From Sphingobacteriales bacterium (GTDB lineage Bacteria; Bacteroidota; Bacteroidia; UKL13-3): DNA of 40,839 nucleotides. Location of the stretch: positions 1-40,839 of the forward strand of contig JAJTEN010000020.1 of assembly GCA_021298155.1 (NCBI GenBank). Direction: 5' to 3'. Below are positions 17,800 to 25,820 of the stretch, one piece after another; within the stretch, counting starts at the first letter, position 1, and every line of letters starts with the position of its first letter. The position numbers and the translations under genes are program-made. Below the pieces are notes generated by a model that saw only the letters and a list, made by a program, of their open reading frames with translations, was not told where the DNA came from and did not search any database.

Positions 17800-18897
17800 T
17801 TTGCACCAATTGCTAGCATTTTTCTCTGTAACAACTAATATATATACACCTGAAGCCAAACTTGGCAAGGCCAATTCAGCATCTGTTACATGCGCATATT
17901 GGGCCATTAGCGTGCCATCTAAGGCATATATTCTCACTTGTTGAATGGTATTTATTTGGCTGAACCAAATACTATTGGCAGCTACAGATACAAAAAAATT
18001 GGTTTTTATAGGTTCATTGGGAGAATAGCTTATTACTTTTGAATACGTGTACTTCCCATCAAAATCTACCTGTTTAATGCGAAAATGTGTTGGTTCAATA
18101 GGCATATGGGTTAACGCGAATTGGTAACGTGAAATTTGCTCTGCATTGCCCTTACCGGGTAAACTACCAATTGGTAAAAAATCTACTCCATTTAAACTTG
18201 CTTCTATTTCAAATCTCTCATTATTTTTTTCTTGTGCCGTGCTCCAATGCAAGGCCAAGTTACTTCCCTCGTCTTCTGTTATAAAAAAATCTAACCATCG
18301 AACAGGCAATACCGTAACCGAAAATGATTTTATATAAACAGCATCTCCAGATGAACTGCTATTCCCATTTGCCGCATTAAACGCCAAATAGAAAGTAGCA
18401 CCACCTGCAAAAGCACTGGGTGTTTGCCAATTAAAGGTATAAGATTTTGAACCCGATGTAGCAGAAACCCCCGTTGCGGTTTGGGTCAGATATACCCTAT
18501 TGGGAGTGGTAGAAGTAGTTGTTTGTATATCTGGATTACTACCCACTGAAAAACTTCCGATAGAAGAAGAAGAACTGGTTGCTGAATTTGGCAATACACA
18601 CAACTGAAATCCAAAATCTGTGCTGGTGGCCGATTCTAAATTAAGGGTTAAGGTATTTGAGGTGTTAGGTAGTATGGTATTTAATCCACCCGTGCGGGTT
18701 AAGGTTAAATTATTCCAAGTTGCACCGCTGCTAATGGCCGTTCCGGCGTGACAACTGGTGCAATTTCCTTCGCCTGGGGCATTGGAATAACCAGAAGGTG
18801 CACCACCAGAATAGGTATGAACCAATTCGGCCAAACTCAATAATGTAATAAGTATAAAGGCCTTTTTAAAATTAGAAGCGGTAATTGTTGTTTTCAT
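17782..18897 (-). CDS. T9SS-exported choice-of-anchor V protein with CxxCH motif
   Basis: This 371-residue protein has a signal peptide (about 1-29) followed by GGAPSGYSNAPGEGNCTSCH, the start of a choice-of-anchor-V-type domain. C46-x2-C49-H50 is a potential c-heme site. A Reelin-like beta-sandwich (about 55-195) follows, then an FN-type segment and a C-terminal type A sorting domain (about 295-371) ending in GVYILVVTEKNASNWCKKIWV, which directs export by the type IX system. It is therefore a surface or secreted protein. Whether heme is bound is not shown; in the family the Cys pair may be structural. Confidence 0.85.
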   Translation of the reverse strand: MKTTITASNFKKAFILITLLSLAELVHTYSGGAPSGYSNAPGEGNCTSCHAGTAISSGATWNNLTLTRTGGLNTILPNTSNTLTLNLESATSTDFGFQLCVLPNSATSSSSSIGSFSVGSNPDIQTTTSTTPNRVYLTQTATGVSATSGSKSYTFNWQTPSAFAGGATFYLAFNAANGNSSSSGDAVYIKSFSVTVLPVRWLDFFITEDEGSNLALHWSTAQEKNNERFEIEASLNGVDFLPIGSLPGKGNAEQISRYQFALTHMPIEPTHFRIKQVDFDGKYTYSKVISYSPNEPIKTNFFVSVAANSIWFSQINTIQQVRIYALDGTLMAQYAHVTDAELALPSLASGVYILVVTEKNASNWCKKIWVQ

Positions 18898-18915
18898 AGC
18901 TACTCATTGAATAAT

Positions 18916-18923
18916 CAAATATA
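18916..18923 (-). promoter_or_regulatory. -7 box of the choice-of-anchor V gene
   Basis: Minus-strand TATATTTG matches TAnnTTTG exactly, 18 bases before the ATG at 18897. The -33 region is T-rich but has no clear TTG, so only half of the promoter is supported. Confidence 0.55.
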
Positions 18924-18967
18924 CCTATTAATTAGCGCTAAAAAAACTACAATTACCCACCTTAAAA

Positions 18968-19456
18968 CTATAAGTCGATAGGCAGCTTATTGATGCGCTT
19001 TAACGGACCACTACAATAATCTTTGTGACAACTTACGCAAGATGCTATCATTAAGTTATAATACTTTACTTGCTCTTTTGGGTGTTTAAACATTTCCATA
19101 TACGCCGCTTGATGCAATCGCGATTTCTCGAAAAAATTAGGCTCCAAAACATTGGGATCTGTTGGTTCAACCAAATAGAATTTAATAAATCTAAACTGCA
19201 AAGAATCTAGGGTTTCATTCCGCAAAATGCGTTGTTTCATGCTATCTGCATTGATAACCATTTGACGCATCATAAGCGCCATTGGTTTTGCCTGATTAGG
19301 ATCCATAATTGTTGCTTGAGCGCATGAAGCAGCAGAATCTGTAGGGGTGATATTTTGCGCTGACTGAGATGCGGTTTGATTGGCATCTTGTTGGCAAGCT
19401 ACTTGAACAATAAATAGCAATGCAATGGATAATACAATAGAGAATTTATTTTTCAT
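18968..19456 (-). CDS. Lipoprotein with a single C-terminal c-heme motif
   Basis: This 162-residue protein has a lipoprotein signal with Cys21 after VQVA, then a Gln/Ser-rich linker and a mostly helical domain. C140-V-S-C143-H144 near the C-terminus is a c-type heme motif, followed by another Cys at 148. A helical bundle with a C-terminal CxxCH recalls cytochrome c'-like or small sensor cytochromes. The protein should be attached to a membrane facing the periplasm. Its ATG lies only 4 bases after the T-run of a hairpin that follows the DUF4920 gene. Function is unknown. Confidence 0.82.
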   Translation of the reverse strand: MKNKFSIVLSIALLFIVQVACQQDANQTASQSAQNITPTDSAASCAQATIMDPNQAKPMALMMRQMVINADSMKQRILRNETLDSLQFRFIKFYLVEPTDPNVLEPNFFEKSRLHQAAYMEMFKHPKEQVKYYNLMIASCVSCHKDYCSGPLKRINKLPIDL

Positions 19457-19460
19457 AAGA

Positions 19461-19494
19461 CAAAAAAGACCATAAGAAATTAATCTTATGGTCT
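19461..19494 (-). terminator. Terminator-like hairpin directly before a start codon
   Basis: A 10-bp stem (19467-19476 with 19485-19494, 8-nt loop) is followed on the minus strand by TTTTTT (19467-19462). It lies 19 bases after the DUF4920 stop, so it can end that transcript. The T-run ends 5 bases from the ATG of the next lipoprotein gene, which raises the possibility of attenuation. Confidence 0.75.
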
Positions 19495-19513
19495 GGTTAT
19501 ATATTGGTATTAA

Positions 19514-20026
19514 TTATTTTAAGATAACGCCGTTTGCTTCAAACACGAGTTCTTTCTTAGGCTCTTTAATTGCATCAATAGCTGCTTTATCATCACCTGC
19601 ATCTTTAGCATATTCTTTTAAATCTGCTATACTCGTAACTTCAACTTTCGCTATACCAGCCATAATCGCGGTTTTACCAGCCGCATCTTTAGGCATAAAA
19701 AAGCCATAATCTTTAAAGGTTACACGCAACGGAGCACCAGCCGCATTTTTGATTTCCATCCAACAACCTTTTTTCTGGCATACATCAGTAATTTCGCCTG
19801 TAATTTTAATTGGCATCTCAGCTTTATCACCCATTAATGCAGCTAATTCACTTACTGCAACAGCGCTATCTTCAGTAATTTTTTCGCCATAAAAACTAGC
19901 TGTTACTGCTGCATTTTCTGTTGGAGCAGTTTGTAGGGAGTCGGCAGCCGGAGCCTGTTGGTTGGCATTGCCACCGCAAGCAAATAAAAGGGTAGCGCAA
20001 GAGGCTACTAAGAACATTTTTTTCAT
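19514..20026 (-). CDS. DUF4920 lipoprotein
   Basis: This 170-residue protein has a lipoprotein signal (Cys17 in LFACGG) and an Ala/Pro/Gln-rich linker. The globular part from about 45 (FYGEKITEDSAVAVSELAAL, then TDVCQKKGCWMEI and VTFKDYGFFMPKDAAGK) is the DUF4920 domain, an OB-like fold of unknown function. The two Cys in CQKKGCW are conserved in what I know of the family and could bind a metal or form a disulfide. The ATG at 20026 is preceded by a good promoter. It is upstream of the CxxCH lipoprotein and may be co-transcribed by readthrough. Confidence 0.88.
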   Translation of the reverse strand: MKKMFLVASCATLLFACGGNANQQAPAADSLQTAPTENAAVTASFYGEKITEDSAVAVSELAALMGDKAEMPIKITGEITDVCQKKGCWMEIKNAAGAPLRVTFKDYGFFMPKDAAGKTAIMAGIAKVEVTSIADLKEYAKDAGDDKAAIDAIKEPKKELVFEANGVILK

Positions 20027-20075
20027 GTATTGATTATATATAAATTAAACTTTTAAAAAGCTACTAAGTAGTATG

Positions 20076-20107
20076 CAAAAATACAGGTAAAAGCTTAAGA
20101 TTAACAA
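20076..20107 (-). promoter_or_regulatory. Promoter of the DUF4920 gene
   Basis: On the minus strand TTG (20107-20105) and TATTTTTG (20083-20076) are 21 bases apart, a full Bacteroidota pair. Between the -7 box and the ATG lies an 11-base palindrome, CTACTAAGTAG (20061-20071), which could be an operator. Confidence 0.6.
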
Positions 20108-20134
20108 TAATTATCCTTATTTATTTTATTTGGC

Positions 20135-20164
20135 TTGAACGCTAATAAAAAAAAACTATATTTG
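20135..20164 (+). promoter_or_regulatory. Promoter of tRNA-Cys
   Basis: TTG (20135-20137) and TATATTTG (20157-20164) are separated by 19 bases and match the -33/-7 consensus. The mature tRNA begins 16 bases after the -7 box. Confidence 0.8.
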
Positions 20165-20179
20165 CTCCCACCAAAAAAT

Positions 20180-20253
20180 GGTCCTGTGGCCGAGAGGCTA
20201 GGCAAGGCTCTGCAAAAGCTTCTACAGCGGTTCGAATCCGCTCGGGACCTCCA
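20180..20253 (+). tRNA. tRNA-Cys (anticodon GCA)
   Basis: A full cloverleaf folds: acceptor stem 20180-20186 with 20243-20249 (one G-U pair), D stem GCC/GGC (20189-20191 and 20201-20203), anticodon stem AGGCT/AGCTT with loop CTGCAAA and anticodon GCA at 20212-20214, and T stem AGCGG/CCGCT with loop TTCGAAT. The discriminator base is T (U73), which is the identity base for Cys. CCA is encoded at 20251-20253. Confidence 0.97.
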
Positions 20254-20287
20254 AAAAACCTTCTGTGAAAACGGAAGGTTTTTTTTT
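20253..20287 (+). terminator. Terminator of tRNA-Cys
   Basis: An 11-bp stem (20253-20263 with 20274-20284, 10-nt loop) runs into a T-run ending at 20287. It directly follows the tRNA and should end a monocistronic transcript. Confidence 0.9.
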
Positions 20288-20328
20288 GCATGTGATAGTA
20301 GGAATAAAGTAATCAATACCAATAGGAC

Positions 20329-20360
20329 AAAAAAAAGGGGCGCTTACTCAAGGCGCCCCT
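20329..20360 (-). terminator. Strong terminator of the NodB-like gene
   Basis: An 8-bp GC-rich stem (20336-20343 with 20353-20360, 9-nt loop) is followed on the minus strand by eight T (20336-20329). It is the last of several hairpins after the gene that ends at 20453. Confidence 0.9.
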
Positions 20361-20452
20361 CGTTGCTTACGCAACCTTAATTATGAAAATTAACTCACTC
20401 GGCAAATTAAACGAGCTGCAGTCAATTTTGTTTCATTTATTTATTAAAATTA
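20361..20452 (-). ncRNA. Possible structured 3' UTR or small RNA
   Basis: Between the NodB-like gene's stop codon and its terminator, the minus strand can form small stems: CTCG/CGAG (20398-20401 and 20412-20415), TTAATT/AATTAA (20377-20382 and 20388-20393) and GTTGC/GCAAC (20362-20366 and 20371-20375). The last is closed by a GTAA loop of the stable GNRA class. Together with the terminator this could be a 3'-UTR-derived small RNA. I do not recognise it as a known family, and the AT-rich stems are weak. Confidence 0.3.
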
Positions 20453-23098
20453 TTAATTTTTGATTATTTTCCGTGTATAAACTTGATTTTCAGAATATAA
20501 TTTTAACACATACAATCCACTTTCGAGTTCAGGTAATTGAATTTTGTTTTCCATTCCACCCTTAATCTCCATTTTTGGCTCAAATAACAGCGCACCAGAG
20601 AAAGAGAAGAGCTGCAGTTTCCAGTTTCCATTAGGCACATTTCTGAGATTTATCTCATTGGAAAATGGATTAGGAAATAGAGTCATTTGATCTATTAAAT
20701 TATCCTCATTTAGTGAAGTAGGATAGGTACTACTGAACAAGGTATGCAGGCTTGCGTTGCAGGTTGGACTTGCCACAAACAATTCGGTTTTTATTACACC
20801 ACTAAAGCCTACTGGCTTAGGTATAGTAATGGTTTGATTGGTTATGTTTGGCACTGCACTGCTTGGGTTTCCATATTGGTAAACCTTCAAGTGCGCAGGA
20901 TAATTTAAGGTATAAGTAAGACTATTTGCTGCACCAAAATGTTTGGTTTCAGTTGCACCTAAAACCGTTACACTTGGCAATACCTCAACCAAAATAGAAT
21001 CTGTTCTTTTAGTAGTATTTTTAAAGGTAATGGTGTTCGTATATTTTGTGTTTGAGGCAGGTTTAACCCACACGCTAGCTGTATTGCTTGGATTCAAAAT
21101 TGGATCAGCCGGAAATGCAGTAAAAGCGTAGGATTGATCAATTAATGAATCTGTATTGATTGAAATAGGTGCAATTGCACCCATACATAGTTTACCGGGT
21201 GTAGATTGAACATAAAACCAAGCTGTATCTGCTGTATTATCTGGCGCCCTTACTCGAATCTGAAGAGAATCTATACCTATCCAAAAGCGATTGTTCTTTG
21301 GTATCAACCGTAATTCTCTCAAATTAATTAGGCTCGCATTTAAATGAATAGGTGCCCTCAAAATGGCAAATTGTAATTGTGCGGCAGTATAGCCATTACA
21401 CGCAGCAAAATTGGATAAATTTATAGGCTGAAAAGCCTCATGCGCATTTCGTTTTATGCGTGCCGTTTTGAAAGATGGCTTTTTAAATGTTCTCAATTTA
21501 ATGCCACTCAAAAATGCCCTTTGATTGGTTTGAGTATTATAGCTAACCGTTATGTTGAGATAGCTTACCCCAGCAGGAACTTCTATATCAAAGCTGCGCT
21601 CTGTATAGGTAGGCGTATTTGTAAATACTTGAAACATTCGAGTGGCATTCACTTCCGGCATATCAATTAATACATTAAAATAATCATTCAAACTTGCCCC
21701 ACCTCTGGTAGAAAGAGAAATGGTATTTTTGCCTCTGCTTACTCCATATAAACCATTAATACTAAAAACATTTGTAGTAGTTGCGGCAGAGAAACACACA
21801 TTTTTGCTGTAGGCTGTTCCATTAATGGTGTCGCGCAAACTTGGATTGGTCATTTTTAAACCATCTGGCACTTTGTCTTTATCAAAGTCGTTTTGCAAAG
21901 GTGGGAAAATATCAAAGGTTTGATCAAAATAAGAATCAGCTATTACCTGAACCCAATCTCTATAGGTTTTGATGGGTATGTTATTGGTTTTGCACCAAAT
22001 AATGGTTTGTTCAAGGCGACCCAGCATTTGATCAAATGAATTGCCTGCACCCAATGCATTTAAATGATTTATTGATACAGTAATGGTATTTTTAGCATGA
22101 AATTCTGCGAGATGCGCATAAATCTCTGTTAAAGAATTATTTTCTGGGGTTATATCACCCCCTTGTAATAAAAATTGTTTTACACCTTTGGGATTATTGT
22201 GGGTAATCCCGGGACGTTCGAATGGATAAGAAGCACCACCTTTGATACCCAGTGGTTCTAATGCATTTTTTAAGGCCTCACTACTTATATAGGGATGCTG
22301 CCCACCAGGGTGAATAAAAGTAACTGGCAATGGAAGCGCATATTTGGCAAAAATCTTTTGCGAATATTCTACCATTGTTTGTAGTCCTTCTTTTTCAATG
22401 CCTAAATCATATATGGCTATTTTCTTGTAGTCGATATTAGAAGCGGTACCCAGATCAATTGTTTCTTTCCAAAAATTGGAAACAAAAATAGTATCTGGAT
22501 CATTCGCATTGGCATTGAGAATATTGCCCATACTTAAAAGCATATTTCTTGAAGGCAGGAATAAATGTGAAGTTATTCTGGTATTGGCTAATTTTTGCCA
22601 TGAAAATTCACCCTTAGCCTTACTAATGATTCTATTTCCAAGCACATCTATTTTACCTTCATCTCCGCCACCTGCCGCAGACAACAAATTATACTTTAAA
22701 CATACTTTATTAGAACCTGCAGTAACATGATCTACACCTGGTCTACCCGACAAGCTTTGTGCTTCTTGAACCGTTTTGGTAATAAAAAAATGGGATACAT
22801 CAGTGGGCGTTTGATCTGCCAATTCATGTCCATCTCGCACAACTATTTTGAGCAAATTCCAAAAATTTGAATCTCCGTATGCTTCAGCAATACCCGTATT
22901 TAATGCATAGGTAAACTTCACATTGTGTTTATTGAAAATATCTAATACCCGTAAAAGTTTTGCAGGTTCTTGATAATCATCAAACCGAAAACACATTCCC
23001 CCTTTTTTAGGAAGATATGTTTGCGCATTTATTTGGGGTCGAACCAAAAGTGCAAATACTACCAAAAAGAAAACATGGGCATTAAATTTCAATTGCAT
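20453..23098 (-). CDS. T9SS-exported NodB/polysaccharide-deacetylase-like protein
   Basis: This 881-residue protein has a signal peptide (1-26, ending INAQ). Residues about 30-390 resemble the NodB polysaccharide deacetylase fold: the first motif is FRFDDY with Asp40-Asp41, and GHELADQT follows at 90-97. The usual metal-binding HxxxH of the second motif reads Gln96 and Asp100, so catalysis may be altered or absent. The middle holds beta-rich modules, and the C-terminus (about 800-881) is a type A T9SS sorting domain with LFPNPFSNEINL and GLYVLKLYS. It should be secreted and act on surface or external glycans, if active. It ends in a strong terminator. Confidence 0.85.
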   Translation of the reverse strand: MQLKFNAHVFFLVVFALLVRPQINAQTYLPKKGGMCFRFDDYQEPAKLLRVLDIFNKHNVKFTYALNTGIAEAYGDSNFWNLLKIVVRDGHELADQTPTDVSHFFITKTVQEAQSLSGRPGVDHVTAGSNKVCLKYNLLSAAGGGDEGKIDVLGNRIISKAKGEFSWQKLANTRITSHLFLPSRNMLLSMGNILNANANDPDTIFVSNFWKETIDLGTASNIDYKKIAIYDLGIEKEGLQTMVEYSQKIFAKYALPLPVTFIHPGGQHPYISSEALKNALEPLGIKGGASYPFERPGITHNNPKGVKQFLLQGGDITPENNSLTEIYAHLAEFHAKNTITVSINHLNALGAGNSFDQMLGRLEQTIIWCKTNNIPIKTYRDWVQVIADSYFDQTFDIFPPLQNDFDKDKVPDGLKMTNPSLRDTINGTAYSKNVCFSAATTTNVFSINGLYGVSRGKNTISLSTRGGASLNDYFNVLIDMPEVNATRMFQVFTNTPTYTERSFDIEVPAGVSYLNITVSYNTQTNQRAFLSGIKLRTFKKPSFKTARIKRNAHEAFQPINLSNFAACNGYTAAQLQFAILRAPIHLNASLINLRELRLIPKNNRFWIGIDSLQIRVRAPDNTADTAWFYVQSTPGKLCMGAIAPISINTDSLIDQSYAFTAFPADPILNPSNTASVWVKPASNTKYTNTITFKNTTKRTDSILVEVLPSVTVLGATETKHFGAANSLTYTLNYPAHLKVYQYGNPSSAVPNITNQTITIPKPVGFSGVIKTELFVASPTCNASLHTLFSSTYPTSLNEDNLIDQMTLFPNPFSNEINLRNVPNGNWKLQLFSFSGALLFEPKMEIKGGMENKIQLPELESGLYVLKLYSENQVYTRKIIKN

Positions 23099-23150
23099 AT
23101 GTAATAGTTTGCTTAAAATCAGTTATTTTAGCAAAAATAATAAAATCCAC

Positions 23151-24050
23151 ATGCAATCCAATTTCACTAAAACGGGATTTCCATTTGAGTGGAAAGATAT
23201 TCACAATCCAGACCAGGCAGAGTTAGAAGCTTTGGCAGAAATGCATCAATTACCCAAAGCTGCGGTAATAGATTGCATGCAATCTGAGCACTTACCAAAG
23301 TATGAAAAATTTGAAAACTATCATTTTATCATAGTTCGATTTTATGACACTGAATGTGATAATAATAGTGATACCATACAAAAACTAACTAGGAAGGTTG
23401 CGATCTTTTACAATGATCAATTTATGTTGAGCATACACCGCTCTGAGTCGGTCTTTATTAGAAAAGTAGCCGAAAAATATGCCAATAACAAACACCTGCT
23501 TCACCCCTTTGATTTAAGCTGCAAGCTCATAAAAAATGCTTTAGAAACTTTTGAAGTACCTATTGAAAAAATGGAGCATGAAATCGATTTATATGAAAGT
23601 AAAATATTCTTACGTAAAAAAGCGCCAGATTTATTAAAGCATTTGTATTATATCAAACGAAAAAGTTCAGTGATTAAAAAACTGAACACTATCACTGGCA
23701 AGGTGATTGAAAATAGTTATCAATTGCATAAGCGCAATGCTTTTTATGAAGATTTAAAAGACTATCACTTGCACCTAGAGACAGATACTGATGACTTGCA
23801 TGATAATATACATCAATTGCTCAATATTTACATCTCATTATCGTCTCAAAAAACAAATGAGGTAATGCGCATTTTAACCGTATTTTCTGCGTTCTTTTTA
23901 CCCCTTACTTTTATTGTTGGGATATATGGAATGAATTTCCAATGGATGCCCGAACTTCAAGCTCAGTATGGATATCCGGCCGTAATGGGATTTATGGCTT
24001 TGGTCACCTTACTTATTTTTCAATGGTTTAAACGAAAAAATTGGCTATAA
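23151..24050 (+). CDS. corA: CorA family divalent cation transporter
   Basis: This protein of 299 residues has an N-terminal cytoplasmic domain, a long helical stretch (about 140-230) and two transmembrane helices at the C-terminus. The first helix ends in the signature GMN (segment IYGMNFQWMPE). CorA proteins are pentameric Mg2+/Co2+ channels; some relatives export Zn2+. I chose the ATG at 23151 instead of the in-frame ATG at 23109, because the first lies 10 bases from the divergent gene's start and the extra residues look non-coding. The 3' end overlaps the Ldh gene by 6 bases. Confidence 0.93.
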   Translation: MQSNFTKTGFPFEWKDIHNPDQAELEALAEMHQLPKAAVIDCMQSEHLPKYEKFENYHFIIVRFYDTECDNNSDTIQKLTRKVAIFYNDQFMLSIHRSESVFIRKVAEKYANNKHLLHPFDLSCKLIKNALETFEVPIEKMEHEIDLYESKIFLRKKAPDLLKHLYYIKRKSSVIKKLNTITGKVIENSYQLHKRNAFYEDLKDYHLHLETDTDDLHDNIHQLLNIYISLSSQKTNEVMRILTVFSAFFLPLTFIVGIYGMNFQWMPELQAQYGYPAVMGFMALVTLLIFQWFKRKNWL

Positions 24051-25094
24051 ACTCAATCCAAACTTTTCTGCCAATTTTTGTAAATCTGATGCTACACTTG
24101 GATGCAATGGAATACCTTCCTTTTCTCTTTGTAATGTGAGTCTATATTCTGGTTCGCCCGGAATTAATACTTCTTGATTGGCATCAATTCTTTCTGCGTT
24201 TTTAAACCGATTGATCCAAAGATCCATTTGGTGGTTAAAGTCGCTCGCAGGCCTAAAGGCATCGATACGCATGGCACCTAAAAAATGGCCAATACCCTTG
24301 CCTGGCAAATCTGGCAAAGGATTTAAAAATGCCACAAAAGGAGGCACCCAAGGTCCGAAATTTGCGCCAGATAAAACACCACTTAAAATATCTACCGCAG
24401 CTGCTAAACCATAGCCTTTATGTCCACCCAAGGGCAGTAAAGCCCCTCCATGCTTTAGTTCGTTGGCATTGGTACTTGGCTCCCCTGATTGAGTTTGAAC
24501 CCAACCCAAAGGAATATCTTTTTCTAAACGTTGCGCTATTTCTAATTTCCCATTAGCGGCAGCAGAACTGGCCATGTCTAACACAAATGGCCATTCCTTA
24601 CCTGCAGGAATAGCAATACAAATTGGGTTAGTACCCAGCATGCGTTCTTTGGAATGGGTTGGGGCAACAAGCGGACTCGCATTGGTCATACTAATACCAA
24701 TCATATTTTTAGGCAATGCCTTCATTGCATGATAGGCAGCAATACCAAAGTGATTAGAATGTTGAATAGCAACCCAACCTGTACCAACCTGTTCTGCTTT
24801 TTCTATGGCTAAATCCATGGCTTTGGGCGCCACAACCAAACCTAAACCACCATCTGCATCTATGGTTGCCGTTGAAGGTGTTTGGTGAATAATTTGATGT
24901 TTGGCATGCATGTTAGCACGCCCTGCCTCATGCAAGCGAACATATCCGCTGAGGCGGGCCACACCATGAGAATCTATACCTCGTAAATCTGCCGCTATGA
25001 GCACATCGGCGGCAAGGATGGCATCGGGCAATGGCATGCCACAAGCAAGAAATACCTCTTGGGTAAACTGCCTAAGTTTGTTTGAAGCAATCAT
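24045..25094 (-). CDS. Ldh_2 family malate/L-lactate-type dehydrogenase
   Basis: This 349-residue protein belongs to the NAD(P)-dependent Ldh_2 family, which oxidises 2-hydroxy acids such as malate, lactate, ureidoglycolate or sulfolactate. The signature GIDSHGVARLSGY at 39-51 contains the catalytic His43. HSNHFGIAAYHA, TNASPLVAPTHSKERMLGTNP and GGHKGYGLA are further family motifs. The gene is third in an operon with a transporter and a LutA-like protein (3-base gap), suggesting use of an organic acid. The substrate cannot be decided from sequence alone. Confidence 0.92.
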   Translation of the reverse strand: MIASNKLRQFTQEVFLACGMPLPDAILAADVLIAADLRGIDSHGVARLSGYVRLHEAGRANMHAKHQIIHQTPSTATIDADGGLGLVVAPKAMDLAIEKAEQVGTGWVAIQHSNHFGIAAYHAMKALPKNMIGISMTNASPLVAPTHSKERMLGTNPICIAIPAGKEWPFVLDMASSAAANGKLEIAQRLEKDIPLGWVQTQSGEPSTNANELKHGGALLPLGGHKGYGLAAAVDILSGVLSGANFGPWVPPFVAFLNPLPDLPGKGIGHFLGAMRIDAFRPASDFNHQMDLWINRFKNAERIDANQEVLIPGEPEYRLTLQREKEGIPLHPSVASDLQKLAEKFGLSL

Positions 25095-25097
25095 ATT

Positions 25098-25820
25098 TTA
25101 TTTACTACCTGCAACCAATACATCGGCAAGGTGCATTACCTTAAGTGGTAAATTATTTTTTGTGATATAGCTACCAAGATGCAATAAACAAGCATAATCT
25201 GTTGAGACAATAATTTCTGCACCTACGGCCAATACATGTTGAATTTTTTGTTCGGCCATTTGTATGCTAATGGCTTCTGCATTTACAGAGAAGGTACCAC
25301 CAAACCCACAGCATTCATTGGCACAAGGTATTTCAATCAATTGTAAACCTTCTACCATAGACAATAACTTTCTAGGCTGATCCTTGATTCTGCAATGGTT
25401 TAAAGCCTGGCATGCATCTATAAAGGCAACTTTAGCATGGAGCTGGGCAGGTAAAGTTTCTATTTTAAGCACATCAACTAAAAACTCACTGAGCTCAAAA
25501 TTTCTTTTTTGCAATTGCCTGTACTTATTGTGAAAGCTAGAATTCTGAAAAAGTAAATCATATGAATTTCTAATCATGGCCGTGCAGGATGCGGCACCAC
25601 ACACCAAGGTTTTATCTAAAGCTATTTCATTTAATACCTTTTCACCAATTTCTCGAGAATCTTCCCAATGTCCGGCATTAAAAGCAGGCGCACCACAGCA
25701 GGTTTGCTCTGGATTATAGTGTACCGTACAGCCAACAGATTCTAATAATTTAAGCATATTAAAACCGGTTTCCGGACTAAACTGATCAACGAAACAGGGC
25801 ACAAATAATTCAACCTTCAT
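25098..25820 (-). CDS. LutA/YkgE-like CCG-domain iron-sulfur protein
   Basis: This 240-residue protein has two cysteine-rich CCG domains: Cys9, Cys41-Cys42-Gly43 and Cys74/Cys79 in the first half, Cys137/Cys143/Cys166 and Cys170-Cys171-Gly172 in the second. In LutA/LldE these take part in oxidation of L-lactate together with LutB and LutC. Those partners are not here; instead it shares an operon with an Ldh_2 enzyme and a UMF1 transporter. The usual DSCH motif reads DACQ. Its ATG overlaps the transporter's stop by one base (TAATG), so translation is coupled. Confidence 0.88.
   Translation of the reverse strand: MKVELFVPCFVDQFSPETGFNMLKLLESVGCTVHYNPEQTCCGAPAFNAGHWEDSREIGEKVLNEIALDKTLVCGAASCTAMIRNSYDLLFQNSSFHNKYRQLQKRNFELSEFLVDVLKIETLPAQLHAKVAFIDACQALNHCRIKDQPRKLLSMVEGLQLIEIPCANECCGFGGTFSVNAEAISIQMAEQKIQHVLAVGAEIIVSTDYACLLHLGSYITKNNLPLKVMHLADVLVAGSK

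Noticed and set aside
20101-20380. ORFs across tRNA-Cys on both strands
   Set aside because: They read through a tRNA and its terminator and have no support.
20383-20463. Plus-strand ORF of 26 codons that looks like a RiPP leader (starts MKINSLGKLNELQS)
   Set aside because: It lies opposite the structured 3' UTR and runs into the end of the minus-strand gene. The T-run points to transcription from the minus strand, no biosynthetic gene is near and no promoter is seen.
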